Both the position numbers and the translations under genes were made by a program. The notes under the pieces are model-generated. The model was not told the DNA's origin. It saw nothing but the letters and a program-made list of their open reading frames with translations, and ran no database searches. A DNA stretch of 64,000 nt from NCBI GenBank assembly GCA_020697255.1, contig JAJFBE010000005.1, positions 1-64,000 of the forward strand, in the 5' to 3' direction. Numbering within the stretch: position 1 is the first letter of the stretch; every line of letters starts with the position of its first letter. Shown here one piece after another: positions 17,736-26,634 of this stretch. The DNA is from Burkholderiales bacterium. GTDB taxonomy: Bacteria > Pseudomonadota > Gammaproteobacteria > Burkholderiales > UBA11063.

Positions 17736-18500
17736 TTATTTGATATGTAATATTACCGGTGTGTGATCCGATGGCCGTTCATTTTTGCGGGGATCAGTAT
17801 CAATCATACAGTTAACAGCATCCGCTTTTAATTTATCACTGATTAAAATATGATCTATTCTTAAACCCATTTTACGCCTGAAGGCAAAATTACGATAATC
17901 CCACCAGGTATATTGTTTCTCTTCCTGATTAAATATCCTAAAACTATCGTGTAGACCCAAGTTTAAAAGCTGTTGTAACTTTTCTCGCTCTGGTGTGGAG
18001 CATAATACTTTTTCATGCCAAGCTTCCGGGTCATACACGTCTACATCATGAGGTGCGATATTAAAGTCACCAAGAACAGCTAATTTATCGTGTGTAATGA
18101 GACTGGTTTTAACAAATTCGTGTAATTGCTCAAGCCAGAGCATTTTATATTGATATTTTTCACTACCGACGGACTCGCCGTTTACTACATAGACACATAT
18201 TACTCGGATACCATTGATTGTTGCACTAATAACCCGCTTTTGTATATCAATATAACCTGGCATGTCATGTATTATCTCTTTAATCTCATGCTTAGAGATA
18301 ATAGCCACTCCATTATAAGTTTTTTGTCCATTAAAGGCACAGTTATAGCCTAGACTAGCAAATTCTTCTAATGGAAAAAAGGGGTTATCTAGCTTTAATT
18401 CCTGCAAAGCCAAAACATCGCAGTTGCTAGTTTGTAACCAGTCTAATACCTGCGGCAGGCGAACTTTTAATGAATTAACATTCCAGGTAGCTATTTGCAT
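17736..18500 (-). CDS. xthA: exodeoxyribonuclease III
   Basis: A 254-residue endonuclease/exonuclease/phosphatase-fold protein for base-excision repair: AP endonuclease and 3' exonuclease. Motifs are ATWNVNSL at the N-terminus, LALQELK (metal-binding Glu), VYVVNGESVGSEKY, LGDFNIAP (catalytic Asp/Asn), RIDHILIS and SDHTPV (catalytic Asp-His). Length fits XthA (about 255-270). Single gene with AAAGG before the ATG. Confidence 0.93.
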   Translation of the reverse strand: MQIATWNVNSLKVRLPQVLDWLQTSNCDVLALQELKLDNPFFPLEEFASLGYNCAFNGQKTYNGVAIISKHEIKEIIHDMPGYIDIQKRVISATINGIRVICVYVVNGESVGSEKYQYKMLWLEQLHEFVKTSLITHDKLAVLGDFNIAPHDVDVYDPEAWHEKVLCSTPEREKLQQLLNLGLHDSFRIFNQEEKQYTWWDYRNFAFRRKMGLRIDHILISDKLKADAVNCMIDTDPRKNERPSDHTPVILHIK

Positions 18501-18878
18501 AATCTTTTCAACCTTTTGATATATATATATGTTTTATTTTGCAGTCTTTAAATTGTAGTCCATTTTCTTAAAAATTATGCTATTTTTTCAGAAAATTAAC
18601 AATATTACACCTAATTTGTTATAAAAAGTAATTATATCAATGTTTTCAATCAATAGAGCTTATATTTTATTATAACTTTTTTAGTTACAATTATTTTGGT
18701 TAAAACATGTAATCACCTAATAATATAACCTTATTACGATGGAGTAATTATAAATCATTGCTGAACATGATAATAAAAATATAAAGCAGAAGTAAATAAA
18801 AATAAGCAAACGCTTACAGTTCGGTAAAATATGTGCTAGCATTTCTACAGTTTACTTTTGATCTATAAAGGTTGTACT
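18501..18878. other. AT-rich gap upstream of the PAS remnant
   Basis: Very AT-rich, without an ORF that looks coding and without a clear repeat. It must carry the xthA promoter (leftward) and any promoter of the PAS gene (rightward). I cannot assign either with confidence. Confidence 0.5.
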
Positions 18879-19400
18879 ATGCTTGCTTTTGAAAATCTAG
18901 GAATTGATTTATTGAATATAATCGATATTATTCCTATTAATATTTATATCAAAGATAAAAATGGTCAGTTTATCTGGTGTAATACACATCAGCTGCAAAA
19001 TTTTGGATTAAAAAGTATAAATGAAGTTGTAAGTAAAACTGAATATGATTTAAGATACAAAGAAAATGCAGATAAGATATGCAAAAATGATAAAAAAGTT
19101 ATAAAAACTGGTAAGTCTATTATAGTTCAAAAAAGTGGACTTGAAAGTGGCAAAGAAAAAATTTATTGGTCAAAAAAAGCTCCGCTTTTGGAAAAAAGTT
19201 GGGACATTATTTGCACTGTTGGAGTTTCATTAGACTTAACTGAGCAAGTAAATAGGTATAATCTAAATAATAAAATCAAAAGAGGAATGAGAAATCTTAG
19301 AAGATATTATATCAATAATGCCTGCATATATATATTGGAAGGACACCGTTATAAGCGCAGAATTAGCGATTTGATTTGGGGGCATAAAAAATTCACTTGA
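18879..19400 (+). pseudogene. decayed PAS-domain signalling gene
   Basis: The intact part encodes one PAS domain (about residues 10-125: IPINIYIKDKNG, then KKAPL and GVSLDLTEQ). After residue ~135 the reading frame turns into a Lys/Arg/Tyr-rich tail. In the neighbouring frame from about 19292 the same DNA reads EILEDIISIMPAYIYWKD, the start of a second PAS domain; that frame has a TGA directly before it and another stop after about 24 codons. The gene is therefore best read as a frameshifted and truncated multi-PAS protein, such as a sensor kinase or diguanylate cyclase lacking its output domain. The ATG at 18879 has AAAGG seven bases upstream; a TTG at 18858 is less likely. Confidence 0.65.
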
Positions 19401-19423
19401 ATATATATACTGATTTATACGAT

Positions 19424-19474
19424 CTGGGGCTTAATTGGGAGTAATTAAATTGAAATTAATTTCTTAAGCCCCAG
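19424..19474. repeat. 11-bp inverted repeat after the PAS remnant
   Basis: CTGGGGCTTAA (19424-19434) is the exact complement of TTAAGCCCCAG (19464-19474), with a 29-base AT-rich spacer. It follows the broken PAS gene and precedes the convergent gene ending at 19533. A second GGCCCC block and a GGGC/GCCC pair follow within 30 bases. It could be a transcription end for both genes or a scar of a deletion. No long T run follows. Confidence 0.5.
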
Positions 19475-19532
19475 TACAGGCCCCATCGTCGGGCATAGAG
19501 CCCTAAACTATAGAAAGATTTTCGATCAAATT

Positions 19533-19958
19533 TTATTTTAATGGAGTTAATGGATTTGGGCAACCACCATCAGCCCAATCAGAAACTATTTCTGCATTTT
19601 TAAAGTTTACAGTTATAACATTACCATTCCACTCATAATCAACCTCAGCTCTTGGAATGGGGGCGGAAATGTCAGTAAATTTTGCAATGAGATGTTTATT
19701 GTGTATACTACCTGACTGATTCGATTGGTCAAATAAACAAAACTTATCATCATCCTGAACAAACTGCAAAACACCTTCACTATTAGCGCCTACACAAGCT
19801 AATCTACCAAGATTGCCATCTTTACATATCTCTATATAATGTGTATAGTCCACACTGTTAATTTTATAACTTAAATCTGCAGCATTAGCACTTACCATAA
19901 TAGCACAGCTGGACATTAAAATTGAATTTGATATTACTATTTTTTTTATTTTACTCAT
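19533..19958 (-). CDS. small secreted protein, unknown function
   Basis: From the ATG at 19958 (AAGAG upstream) the product has 141 residues. Residues 1-27 form a signal peptide (KIKK start, hydrophobic core, VSANA cut site). The mature chain is acidic with five cysteines, in segments such as YIEICKDG, RLACVG, KFCLFD and GGCPNP, which suggests disulphides in the periplasm or outside. I do not recognise the family; it is not clearly the same as the three CP...CxY proteins further right. An upstream in-frame ATG (20003) would spoil the signal peptide. Confidence 0.6.
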   Translation of the reverse strand: MSKIKKIVISNSILMSSCAIMVSANAADLSYKINSVDYTHYIEICKDGNLGRLACVGANSEGVLQFVQDDDKFCLFDQSNQSGSIHNKHLIAKFTDISAPIPRAEVDYEWNGNVITVNFKNAEIVSDWADGGCPNPLTPLK

Positions 19959-20022
19959 TTTATACACTCTTAAAAGTTTAAACAATATTACATCTATTTG
20001 CAAAAATAGATAACAATTTACA

Positions 20023-20055
20023 TGACTTATATAAACTACAAATTTATATAAGTCA
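20023..20055. repeat. 13-bp perfect inverted repeat
   Basis: TGACTTATATAAA (20023-20035) and TTTATATAAGTCA (20043-20055) are exact complements around a 7-base loop. It lies between the end of the beta-helix gene and the start of the small secreted gene, 65 bases upstream of the latter. No T run follows on either strand, so an operator or mRNA hairpin is as likely as a terminator. Confidence 0.6.
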
Positions 20056-20179
20056 GGTCATTTATCTACAGACTCCTAATTATATCATATATTTATCCAG
20101 GACCAAGTTATTATGATGTATAGTTTTTATGCTTATTTGGAAAAGCTAGGTCTACTATTAACGAACATAGATATTAAAT

Positions 20180-22327
20180 CTACCAAAAATTAGGAATTAA
20201 ACACCCTAATTTTGCAGAAGTACTACTAACTTCTCCCAGTACTGAAAGGCCCAATAATTCATTCACTCCAAACCCCCAACAATCCTGGCCATAAGTAGTA
20301 GTCACCAAGTTTTCATAACCACCGCTTGATCTGTCATTCGCCAACCATACTCCTACCAAATGATTTAAAGAAACCGAGTTTTGAGATGGTGGTACAATAA
20401 CAGCACTAAGCACCATAACTGGTCGAAATTTCTTTGGTGGGTGTTTTGGAACAATAAAATAGGTGTAAATCCCTAAGCCATTAGCAGTATGTTTTTTTAC
20501 ATCCTTATCAACCACATAGGAAGCACATCCTACTCTTATCCATACATATTGTGTTTTTGGATCAGTACAAACCCAGTGTAATAAATCGGGAGCATCATAG
20601 GGCATTTCAGATTGATAAAAATTAACTAAACCATTTTCCCCATACCATACTGTTTGATAATCTTGAAAATGTTCTACTGCCAATCCGTTTATAGTTACAT
20701 TATCACCATAAACAATCAGTCCATATTGAGCCGTGTCCTGGCTCCACTTAACTTTACCAAGATCTTGTTTTTGATATAAACTGGCTTTATCATGGTCAGC
20801 TCTCCAAATCCATAAATTATCCCCTACCACATAACTAGTATTTATTATAGCTGCTGCTACAGTATGACGCTCTTTACTAGGTAAGCGTGTATCTAGTTGT
20901 GTTTCAGCAATTCTAAAATAAATATCATGCAAAAATATTGGATTACTGCTATCACCTGAACTGCTACTTGTTTGTACAGGGCCGACTTGCAACAAACTAG
21001 GTGTACTATTATAGCCAGCATCTAAAATAAACCCAGCCAAATCTACGCCAGCTTTTGCAGTCACCTGAATACAACCTTCTGCATTAGTACATACCAAAGA
21101 AGGTACCCCTAACCCTAAAACTACAGTGTTGTCATTAGTAATCTTAATCACTCCACCGTCTAAATTATAAACTCCAGGTGCAATTATCAGATTAAGCCCA
21201 GCTTTTAGTGATTCATTAATTTTTTTGATCGCATCCTTATCTAATGTAGTGACACCAGCTTGATCTGTTTTACCGCTGTCTGCTGAAACTACAATAAATT
21301 GGGAAGATACATCTAATTCTTTAGGAGGCAAAGTTTTAAAATCATCAACGCCTTCAGAATTCCAACGCGTTTGAGGCACCTCTACCTTCCATACTACCGG
21401 CGAACTAAAACAGCTATCCGTACAAGTTAAATATGGTTTTTCCTTGCTAATATTGGACTGCTTTATATTAGTTATCGGAAAATTTGGCCACTCATTATCT
21501 TTTGGTTGAATGTATGGCTGTGGAGGACTAGCTGGATTAGTAACGGACGTGCCTAGAAAAACGCTATTCCAAATGGCGCCCTCATAACTCTGTGGATCAT
21601 AACTTTTATATTCAGAGTTCCGACTAATCCATTGTCGCTGCGAGCCTGGCCTAATTATTCCATCGACGATAGAATTCGCCATAAAACCTCCGCTAGAATA
21701 CCCGCATGCGTAGCCTGGTGCATGCCAATCACAAAGAAGAACATTGCTATCAGGGAGCGCGTTACTTATGAAATGAATGCTTCTAATTGGAGCTGCCTGC
21801 GAAACTGCAAATATAAGCGAGCCCATACGTGGATCGTTAGGCCGCTCAATTGAAAAATTCTCAATCCCGCGCCAAAAATTAACTAGCGCCCCTTTTGTTA
21901 AACAATGTTCATTTGTAGGATCATCAAAGCAATTTGGATTTCCCCCCAGGTTATATGCTTCAACACCGGGATTTATACTAACATCATCCATATATTTACC
22001 CACACCTAAAACTTGGGTATTGTAACCTAAATTAAAAGCTCTAGGATTGCCCCCATCGGTCATTACATATTTGCCTGGCGCTACCAGAACTGCATAATGC
22101 TTATTTGAAAATTCATCATTTTGTTGGCCCTGATTTTCCAAATCCTTACCCGTTTGCATTAAAGTTTCTGCATCTTTTACGAAAATAATTCCAGGTTTAT
22201 TCTCTAAATTTGCTGAAGAAAACTGCTTACTTATTGCCCCCCCAGATATGCCGCCGGCCATTTTAACCGTACTTGCGTTACAGAAATAAGGGCCTATAAC
22301 CAATAATATTAAGATTAGTTTTTTCAC
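20180..22327 (-). CDS. secreted tandem beta-helix protein, GH55-like
   Basis: The GTG at 22327 is preceded by AGGAGG at ideal spacing, so it is chosen over upstream in-frame starts. It gives 715 residues with a signal peptide of about 18 residues (cut after CNA). Two homologous halves are visible. The first contains YAVLVAPGKY, NTQVLGVGKY and QWISRN; the second has LIIAPGVYNLDGG, NTVVLGLGVPSL, DLAGFILDAG, ATYGLIV-like text (QYGLIVYGDNVT) and GLAVEHFQDY. Paired halves of this type are the layout of GH55 exo-beta-1,3-glucanase-like double right-handed beta-helices. The annotated relatives I recall include uncharacterised actinobacterial exported proteins. Catalytic residues were not verified, so activity on beta-1,3-glucan is a guess. 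Confidence 0.6.
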   Translation of the reverse strand: MKKLILILLVIGPYFCNASTVKMAGGISGGAISKQFSSANLENKPGIIFVKDAETLMQTGKDLENQGQQNDEFSNKHYAVLVAPGKYVMTDGGNPRAFNLGYNTQVLGVGKYMDDVSINPGVEAYNLGGNPNCFDDPTNEHCLTKGALVNFWRGIENFSIERPNDPRMGSLIFAVSQAAPIRSIHFISNALPDSNVLLCDWHAPGYACGYSSGGFMANSIVDGIIRPGSQRQWISRNSEYKSYDPQSYEGAIWNSVFLGTSVTNPASPPQPYIQPKDNEWPNFPITNIKQSNISKEKPYLTCTDSCFSSPVVWKVEVPQTRWNSEGVDDFKTLPPKELDVSSQFIVVSADSGKTDQAGVTTLDKDAIKKINESLKAGLNLIIAPGVYNLDGGVIKITNDNTVVLGLGVPSLVCTNAEGCIQVTAKAGVDLAGFILDAGYNSTPSLLQVGPVQTSSSSGDSSNPIFLHDIYFRIAETQLDTRLPSKERHTVAAAIINTSYVVGDNLWIWRADHDKASLYQKQDLGKVKWSQDTAQYGLIVYGDNVTINGLAVEHFQDYQTVWYGENGLVNFYQSEMPYDAPDLLHWVCTDPKTQYVWIRVGCASYVVDKDVKKHTANGLGIYTYFIVPKHPPKKFRPVMVLSAVIVPPSQNSVSLNHLVGVWLANDRSSGGYENLVTTTYGQDCWGFGVNELLGLSVLGEVSSTSAKLGCLIPNFW

Positions 22328-22718
22328 TTTGATTCCTCCTATTGGAAATTTCATTACATAATTGAAGTTAATTAACTTAAACACTATACTAATAGAAACT
22401 TATAAAAAAGAAAAGGTAAAAATTTAGGGTGAAAAAATAGGATATGGCGATCGCCTAACAAAGTAGTTGCAGTAGTTTGTTTTATTAGACCTGCCTTAGA
22501 TTTTATACTTAGTTGATAGGCTGGCGACTAATTATGGACCTGTCCCCTAAATTTTAGGGTGAGTTCTATGAAGTTTCTAAAAATTTGCCAACATACAAGG
22601 ATATTGCCTCAGGAGGCTTAAAACCAGATAATAATTTCACGGGGGATGTAAAGGACGCCACTACTACAATAGGAATAAGTTCTTTCTTATGCCATACTCA
22701 TTTTTTGATTAAGCTGAA
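22328..22718. other. gene-poor stretch with a short coding-like remnant
   Basis: Two copies of a TTTAGGGTGA-like word occur about 120 bases apart (near 22429 and 22553). The second is the right arm of a palindrome, CCCTAAA-T-TTTAGGG, at 22545-22559. Downstream, 22561-22718 reads open on the plus strand with a coding-like composition (LPTYKDIASGGLKPDNNF and on) but has no good start and runs antisense into the Anbu gene. This looks like a gene remnant or the edge of a lost mobile element. I cannot name its source. Confidence 0.4.
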
Positions 22719-23477
22719 CTATTTTTCTTCCCATAAGTTTGGAGTTGGGATTTCGGTAAAGACACGCTGCAAACCCTCGCGCCAGTCATGACTTAATTTT
22801 TTGTAGCTTTTGTTGTGCTCATCAATCCGGCATATTTGTGGCGTAGCAACCCGGTAGCCGGCGCCAGAAATTTTATCTGTCACAGTTAGGCAGGATAGAT
22901 CAATTGGTAAGCCAACCGATAAATTTGAGCGCATAGTTGAATCAAATGATACCAAAGCACATTTAAGTGCATCGCTAATAGAAATGGAATAATTAATTAC
23001 CCGATCAAGCATTGGCTTGCCATATTTTGACTCTCCGATTTGAAAAAACGGAGTGTCCCGGGTAGCTTCAATAAAATTTCCTTCCGGATAAACTAAAAAT
23101 AAGCGTTGTGCTTCATGTTTTATTTGTCCACCTACAATAAATGAGCAGCTAAAATCCACCCCGCCGGGTACTGAAGGTGGCAAATTTGCGGTGACTGTTT
23201 TAATTGTATTACCTACTTTTTTTGCTACATCAAACATAGATTCAAGAGTCAAAATATTATTCTCAGCATTTTGCTCAATTTCTCTACGAAGTATAGAAAT
23301 AATTTCTTGAGTTGTAGCCAGGTTACCGGCATTTAATAAAAAAATTTCACGCTCACCGGAAATGCTAAAGTGGTGCGTCTTCCGGAAAGTGGCTATATTA
23401 TCTATGCTGGCGCTAGTCCTGCTGTCAGATGCAAAAATAATTCCATCGTTTATTTTAATTGCTACACAATATGTCAT
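22719..23477 (-). CDS. anbu: Anbu, proteasome-type peptidase
   Basis: A 252-residue Ntn-hydrolase of the proteasome beta-subunit/HslV superfamily. The N-terminus MTYCVAIKINDGIIFASDSRTSA fits Anbu: Thr2 becomes the catalytic N-terminal nucleophile after Met removal, followed by the conserved ASDSRT segment and a Lys (RKTHHF). GxxYGKP-like text (ESKYGKPMLDR) and KCALVSFDSTMRSNLSVG are family blocks. Anbu assembles into rings or helical stacks; its substrates are not well known. It is the last gene of a five-gene leftward unit with transglutaminase, alpha-E, ATP-grasp and radical SAM proteins, 17 bases after the transglutaminase gene. This conserved set has been proposed to make and degrade small peptides or peptide tags. 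Confidence 0.9.
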   Translation of the reverse strand: MTYCVAIKINDGIIFASDSRTSASIDNIATFRKTHHFSISGEREIFLLNAGNLATTQEIISILRREIEQNAENNILTLESMFDVAKKVGNTIKTVTANLPPSVPGGVDFSCSFIVGGQIKHEAQRLFLVYPEGNFIEATRDTPFFQIGESKYGKPMLDRVINYSISISDALKCALVSFDSTMRSNLSVGLPIDLSCLTVTDKISGAGYRVATPQICRIDEHNKSYKKLSHDWREGLQRVFTEIPTPNLWEEK

Positions 23478-23494
23478 AAAAATTCCTTATACGT

Positions 23495-24307
23495 TTACTG
23501 ATCGGTAACTAAAGACAGAACGAAAAGCCGCTCTTCACCGCCGCCAATCCGGCTACCGCGGATTGGGCTTGCATCGAGATAATCAAGGCCATAAGCCAGC
23601 TCAATATGTTTTTCATCAGCTGAACATTGATTGCTGATATCAAAACTATGCCAGGCATTATTTATCCAAGCTTCAGCCCAGGCATGACTGGCCAGATGGC
23701 TGGTATCATCAGTATGTAAATATCCACTTACATAACGTGATGGTACGCCTAAAAATCTTGAGCATGCTAAAAAGATATGTGCGTGATCCTGGCACACGCC
23801 TTTACCCAATTTAAAAGCATCGATAGCGCTTGTTTTGGAGTTGGTAACACCACTGCTATAAGCAACATATTTTAGTATTAATGCTGATAATTCGCTAAGG
23901 GCAAGTAGTATTTCCTGTAAAGACCCAGCCATTAAACCTTTATCTTTATTTGAAGCTACACTTAAAGCCAGTATTTTCATGTCTGGATTTAGTTCAGTCA
24001 AAGGTGTTTCCCTGAGATAGTAAAGAGCCGGTAGTGTTCCCAATTCGGGGTTGGGCATGGCATGCGATACGTCAACCTTACCTGTTGCAATAATTTCAAT
24101 TTCAGTTGACATTGAGGGGATATTTACACAATGTGTAATATTGCCAAACCAGTCAATATTTTTATTGGCATGTCCCGGGATATTAAGTGCCCAGGTAATT
24201 ACCTTTTGCCGGTGGTTATTAAAAGGAGTCAGCCGGATAATTTGGATACTCTTATGTACTGGCTCCAGATAGCTATATTTGGTACTATGGTGTACATTTA
24301 AAATCAT
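23495..24307 (-). CDS. transglutaminase-like cysteine peptidase of the Anbu operon
   Basis: A 270-residue protein with an N-terminal beta domain (HHSTKYSYLEPV, typical of the bacterial transglutaminase-like N-terminal domain) and a papain-like transglutaminase core. The catalytic triad is visible: Cys in GKGVCQDHAH, His in SHAWAEAWI and Asp in HSFDISNQ. No signal peptide, so it acts in the cytoplasm. In Anbu-type operons it is expected to cleave or ligate peptide bonds of the product made by the ATP-grasp/alpha-E pair. Its ATG overlaps the alpha-E stop by four bases. Confidence 0.92.
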   Translation of the reverse strand: MILNVHHSTKYSYLEPVHKSIQIIRLTPFNNHRQKVITWALNIPGHANKNIDWFGNITHCVNIPSMSTEIEIIATGKVDVSHAMPNPELGTLPALYYLRETPLTELNPDMKILALSVASNKDKGLMAGSLQEILLALSELSALILKYVAYSSGVTNSKTSAIDAFKLGKGVCQDHAHIFLACSRFLGVPSRYVSGYLHTDDTSHLASHAWAEAWINNAWHSFDISNQCSADEKHIELAYGLDYLDASPIRGSRIGGGEERLFVLSLVTDQ

Positions 24308-25206
24308 GTTGATACAAAATGCCCTTCTTCAATAGCAACCGCTAAATCAAATACTTCTTTTTGCAATAATTCGATATATGATTTTTGACCGGTTTTATTA
24401 ATATCATCCAAGCTGTCAAAACGAAGTTTAACCAATAATTGGGCACTTGCTTTAAGTGATGGCCTACGGTTTTGACCGCGGATTAATTGTAATACCCGTT
24501 CTGCACGCTCAATGCAACAACGAACACTGCGCGGGATAGTCTTATTAAATAATAAAAATTGCAATACCAATTCCTGGGACGGGATATCTACTACAGTTTC
24601 CTGATAGGCTTCAAATGAACCGACAGAACGCAATATAACATTCCAATGATAATAGTCTGACTGATAACTAAATGTACGCAAGGCAACTTCAGCTTCTAAA
24701 ATTCTTAAGGTTTGATCTGCTCGTTCCAAAAATATACCAAGCCGTATAAAGTGACGGCTTAAATTTGCCGGCATTGTATTATTAATGGTTCCTTGCAATA
24801 AAAATGATCGTTGTTGCAGCCACTCCTTGAATAAAGGTAAAGGTTGCTTTTGCCAGCTATTAAAGTCTAACCATGTCTGGTTTATTACTTCCCAGACCTG
24901 ACTACTCATCCGGCTGCGTTCCGAACGGGCGTTTTCACGCGCCATTTCCAAGCAGTATTTAATAGAAGCAGGGCTAGCACCTGCAATTATAAAATTAGTG
25001 ACATTTTTCATGTTTAGACTCTGGTTTTGTTGGGAAAACTCAGTAGAGGTACTTTGAATTTGTAGTGGCAGGCTATATAGCTTATCCAAATCACCATTAA
25101 ACGGGATCCCGGGTTGAAAGCATGCATTTAATAACCTGGCAGTAGATTCGGCACGTTCAAAATAACGTGCCATCCAGTATAAATTTGAGGCAGTTCTACT
25201 AAGCAT
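24304..25206 (-). CDS. alpha-E domain protein
   Basis: A 300-residue, all-helical protein of the alpha-E family (COG2307). It opens with MLSRTASNLYWMARYFERAESTARLL, split here as the LYWMARY and ERAESTARLL marks, then later ERADQTLRILE and the repeated ERAERVLQLI, giving two related helical halves. Its function is unknown; it nearly always accompanies the circularly permuted ATP-grasp protein and is thought to serve it as partner or carrier. It overlaps the ATP-grasp gene by eight bases and the transglutaminase gene by four. Confidence 0.92.
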   Translation of the reverse strand: MLSRTASNLYWMARYFERAESTARLLNACFQPGIPFNGDLDKLYSLPLQIQSTSTEFSQQNQSLNMKNVTNFIIAGASPASIKYCLEMARENARSERSRMSSQVWEVINQTWLDFNSWQKQPLPLFKEWLQQRSFLLQGTINNTMPANLSRHFIRLGIFLERADQTLRILEAEVALRTFSYQSDYYHWNVILRSVGSFEAYQETVVDIPSQELVLQFLLFNKTIPRSVRCCIERAERVLQLIRGQNRRPSLKASAQLLVKLRFDSLDDINKTGQKSYIELLQKEVFDLAVAIEEGHFVST

Positions 25207-26629
25207 GACGGTCTCCGTTTGCTTTATCCGGATTTAGTATCCAGGTGTCTTTTGTACCGCCGCCTTGTGAGCTATTTACAACCAATGAGCCTTCTGTTAG
25301 TGCGACCCTGGTTAAACCACCGGGGGTAATCCGGGTTTTTGCACCGCATAACACAAATGGCCTTAGATCAATATGGCGAGGTTTTAAATTTTCATCCAGC
25401 CAGATTCCGCAAGTTGAAAGATTGAGAGTAGGCTGAGCGATATAATTTTCCGGTTTAGCTTTTATAATATGCGAAAATTTTTCACGTTCAGCTTTGGTGC
25501 TGGTAGGACCAATTAACATTCCATAACCACCAGCGCCATGAACTTCTTTTACTACTAATTTGTCGAGATTATCTAAGGTATATGCCAAATCATGAGCATT
25601 AGATAAAATCCGGGTTGGTACATTTTTTAGAATTGCTTCTTCGCCCAGATAAAATTTAATCATATCCGGGACATACGGGTATATTGATTTATCATCAGCC
25701 ACTCCGGTCCCTAAGGCATTTACCAAAGCTACCCCGCCGGCGCGATAAGCCTGGATCAGTCCTGGTACACCTAAATATGAATTTGGGTTAAGTGCCAGTG
25801 GGTCAAGAAATGCATCATCAATCCGACGATATAAAACATCAACTTTTTGCGGTCCATATATAGTACGCATCCATACACTATTATCTTTTACAAATAAATC
25901 ACGCCCTTCAACTAGTGGCACGCCCATTTCTTTGGCTAAAAATGCATGTTCATAGTAAGCGCTATTATATGGACCGGGTGTTAGAACGGCCATAGTTGGG
26001 TTTTCGCAAAAAGCTGATTCTTTTAAAGTTTTACGTAAATAAGATGGATAATGTTCAACTGGTGCAATATCATATTTATTAAAAAGTTTGGGAAAAAGAC
26101 GTTGGCTCATGCTTCTATTTTGTAACATATATGATACACCGCTTGGTACGCGCAAATTATCTTCAAGGACATAATAATTGCCATCACTATGGCGGATTAG
26201 GTCAATACCGCAAATATGTGCATACATATTATTTGGAATATTATGATTCAACATACAGGCCATAAATCCGGCATTTTTATAAATTTTGCTTTGTGGAATA
26301 ATTTTTTCTTTTAGGATACGGCCATCATGGTAGATATCATTCAAGAACATGTTCAAGGCACACACTCTTTGTTCCAGGCCTTTATGCAAGTATTCCCATT
26401 CACTTGATGTAATAATTCTGGGAACTGGATCAGATGGGATAAGGCGTTCTATACCTTCTTCTTTATCATTTAAGGTAAAGGTAATACCAATTTTTCTAAA
26501 AATCAGGTCAGCTTCAGACATTTTGGCGTCCAGGTAGCCAGCCGGACATGATTTTAACCATTCAAGATATGCTGCATAGTGAGCTTTTACAGTTTGGTCT
26601 TGATTAAAAATTTCATCAAACATTAGCAT
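25199..26629 (-). CDS. circularly permuted ATP-grasp ligase-like protein
   Basis: A 476-residue protein of the circularly permuted ATP-grasp type 2 family (COG2308). Characteristic blocks are FLNDIYHDGRIL, HICGIDLIRHSDGNYYVLEDN, LRVPSGVSYMLQNR, VDVLYRRIDDAFLDP, ALGTGVADDKSIYPY and KEVHGAGGYGMLIGP. Such proteins are predicted to form amide bonds, i.e. make peptides without ribosomes, using ATP. A second ATG two codons in (26623) is an alternative start. It follows the radical SAM gene by five bases. The activity is predicted for the family, not shown. Confidence 0.92.
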   Translation of the reverse strand: MLMFDEIFNQDQTVKAHYAAYLEWLKSCPAGYLDAKMSEADLIFRKIGITFTLNDKEEGIERLIPSDPVPRIITSSEWEYLHKGLEQRVCALNMFLNDIYHDGRILKEKIIPQSKIYKNAGFMACMLNHNIPNNMYAHICGIDLIRHSDGNYYVLEDNLRVPSGVSYMLQNRSMSQRLFPKLFNKYDIAPVEHYPSYLRKTLKESAFCENPTMAVLTPGPYNSAYYEHAFLAKEMGVPLVEGRDLFVKDNSVWMRTIYGPQKVDVLYRRIDDAFLDPLALNPNSYLGVPGLIQAYRAGGVALVNALGTGVADDKSIYPYVPDMIKFYLGEEAILKNVPTRILSNAHDLAYTLDNLDKLVVKEVHGAGGYGMLIGPTSTKAEREKFSHIIKAKPENYIAQPTLNLSTCGIWLDENLKPRHIDLRPFVLCGAKTRITPGGLTRVALTEGSLVVNSSQGGGTKDTWILNPDKANGDRHA

Positions 26630-26634
26630 TATCC

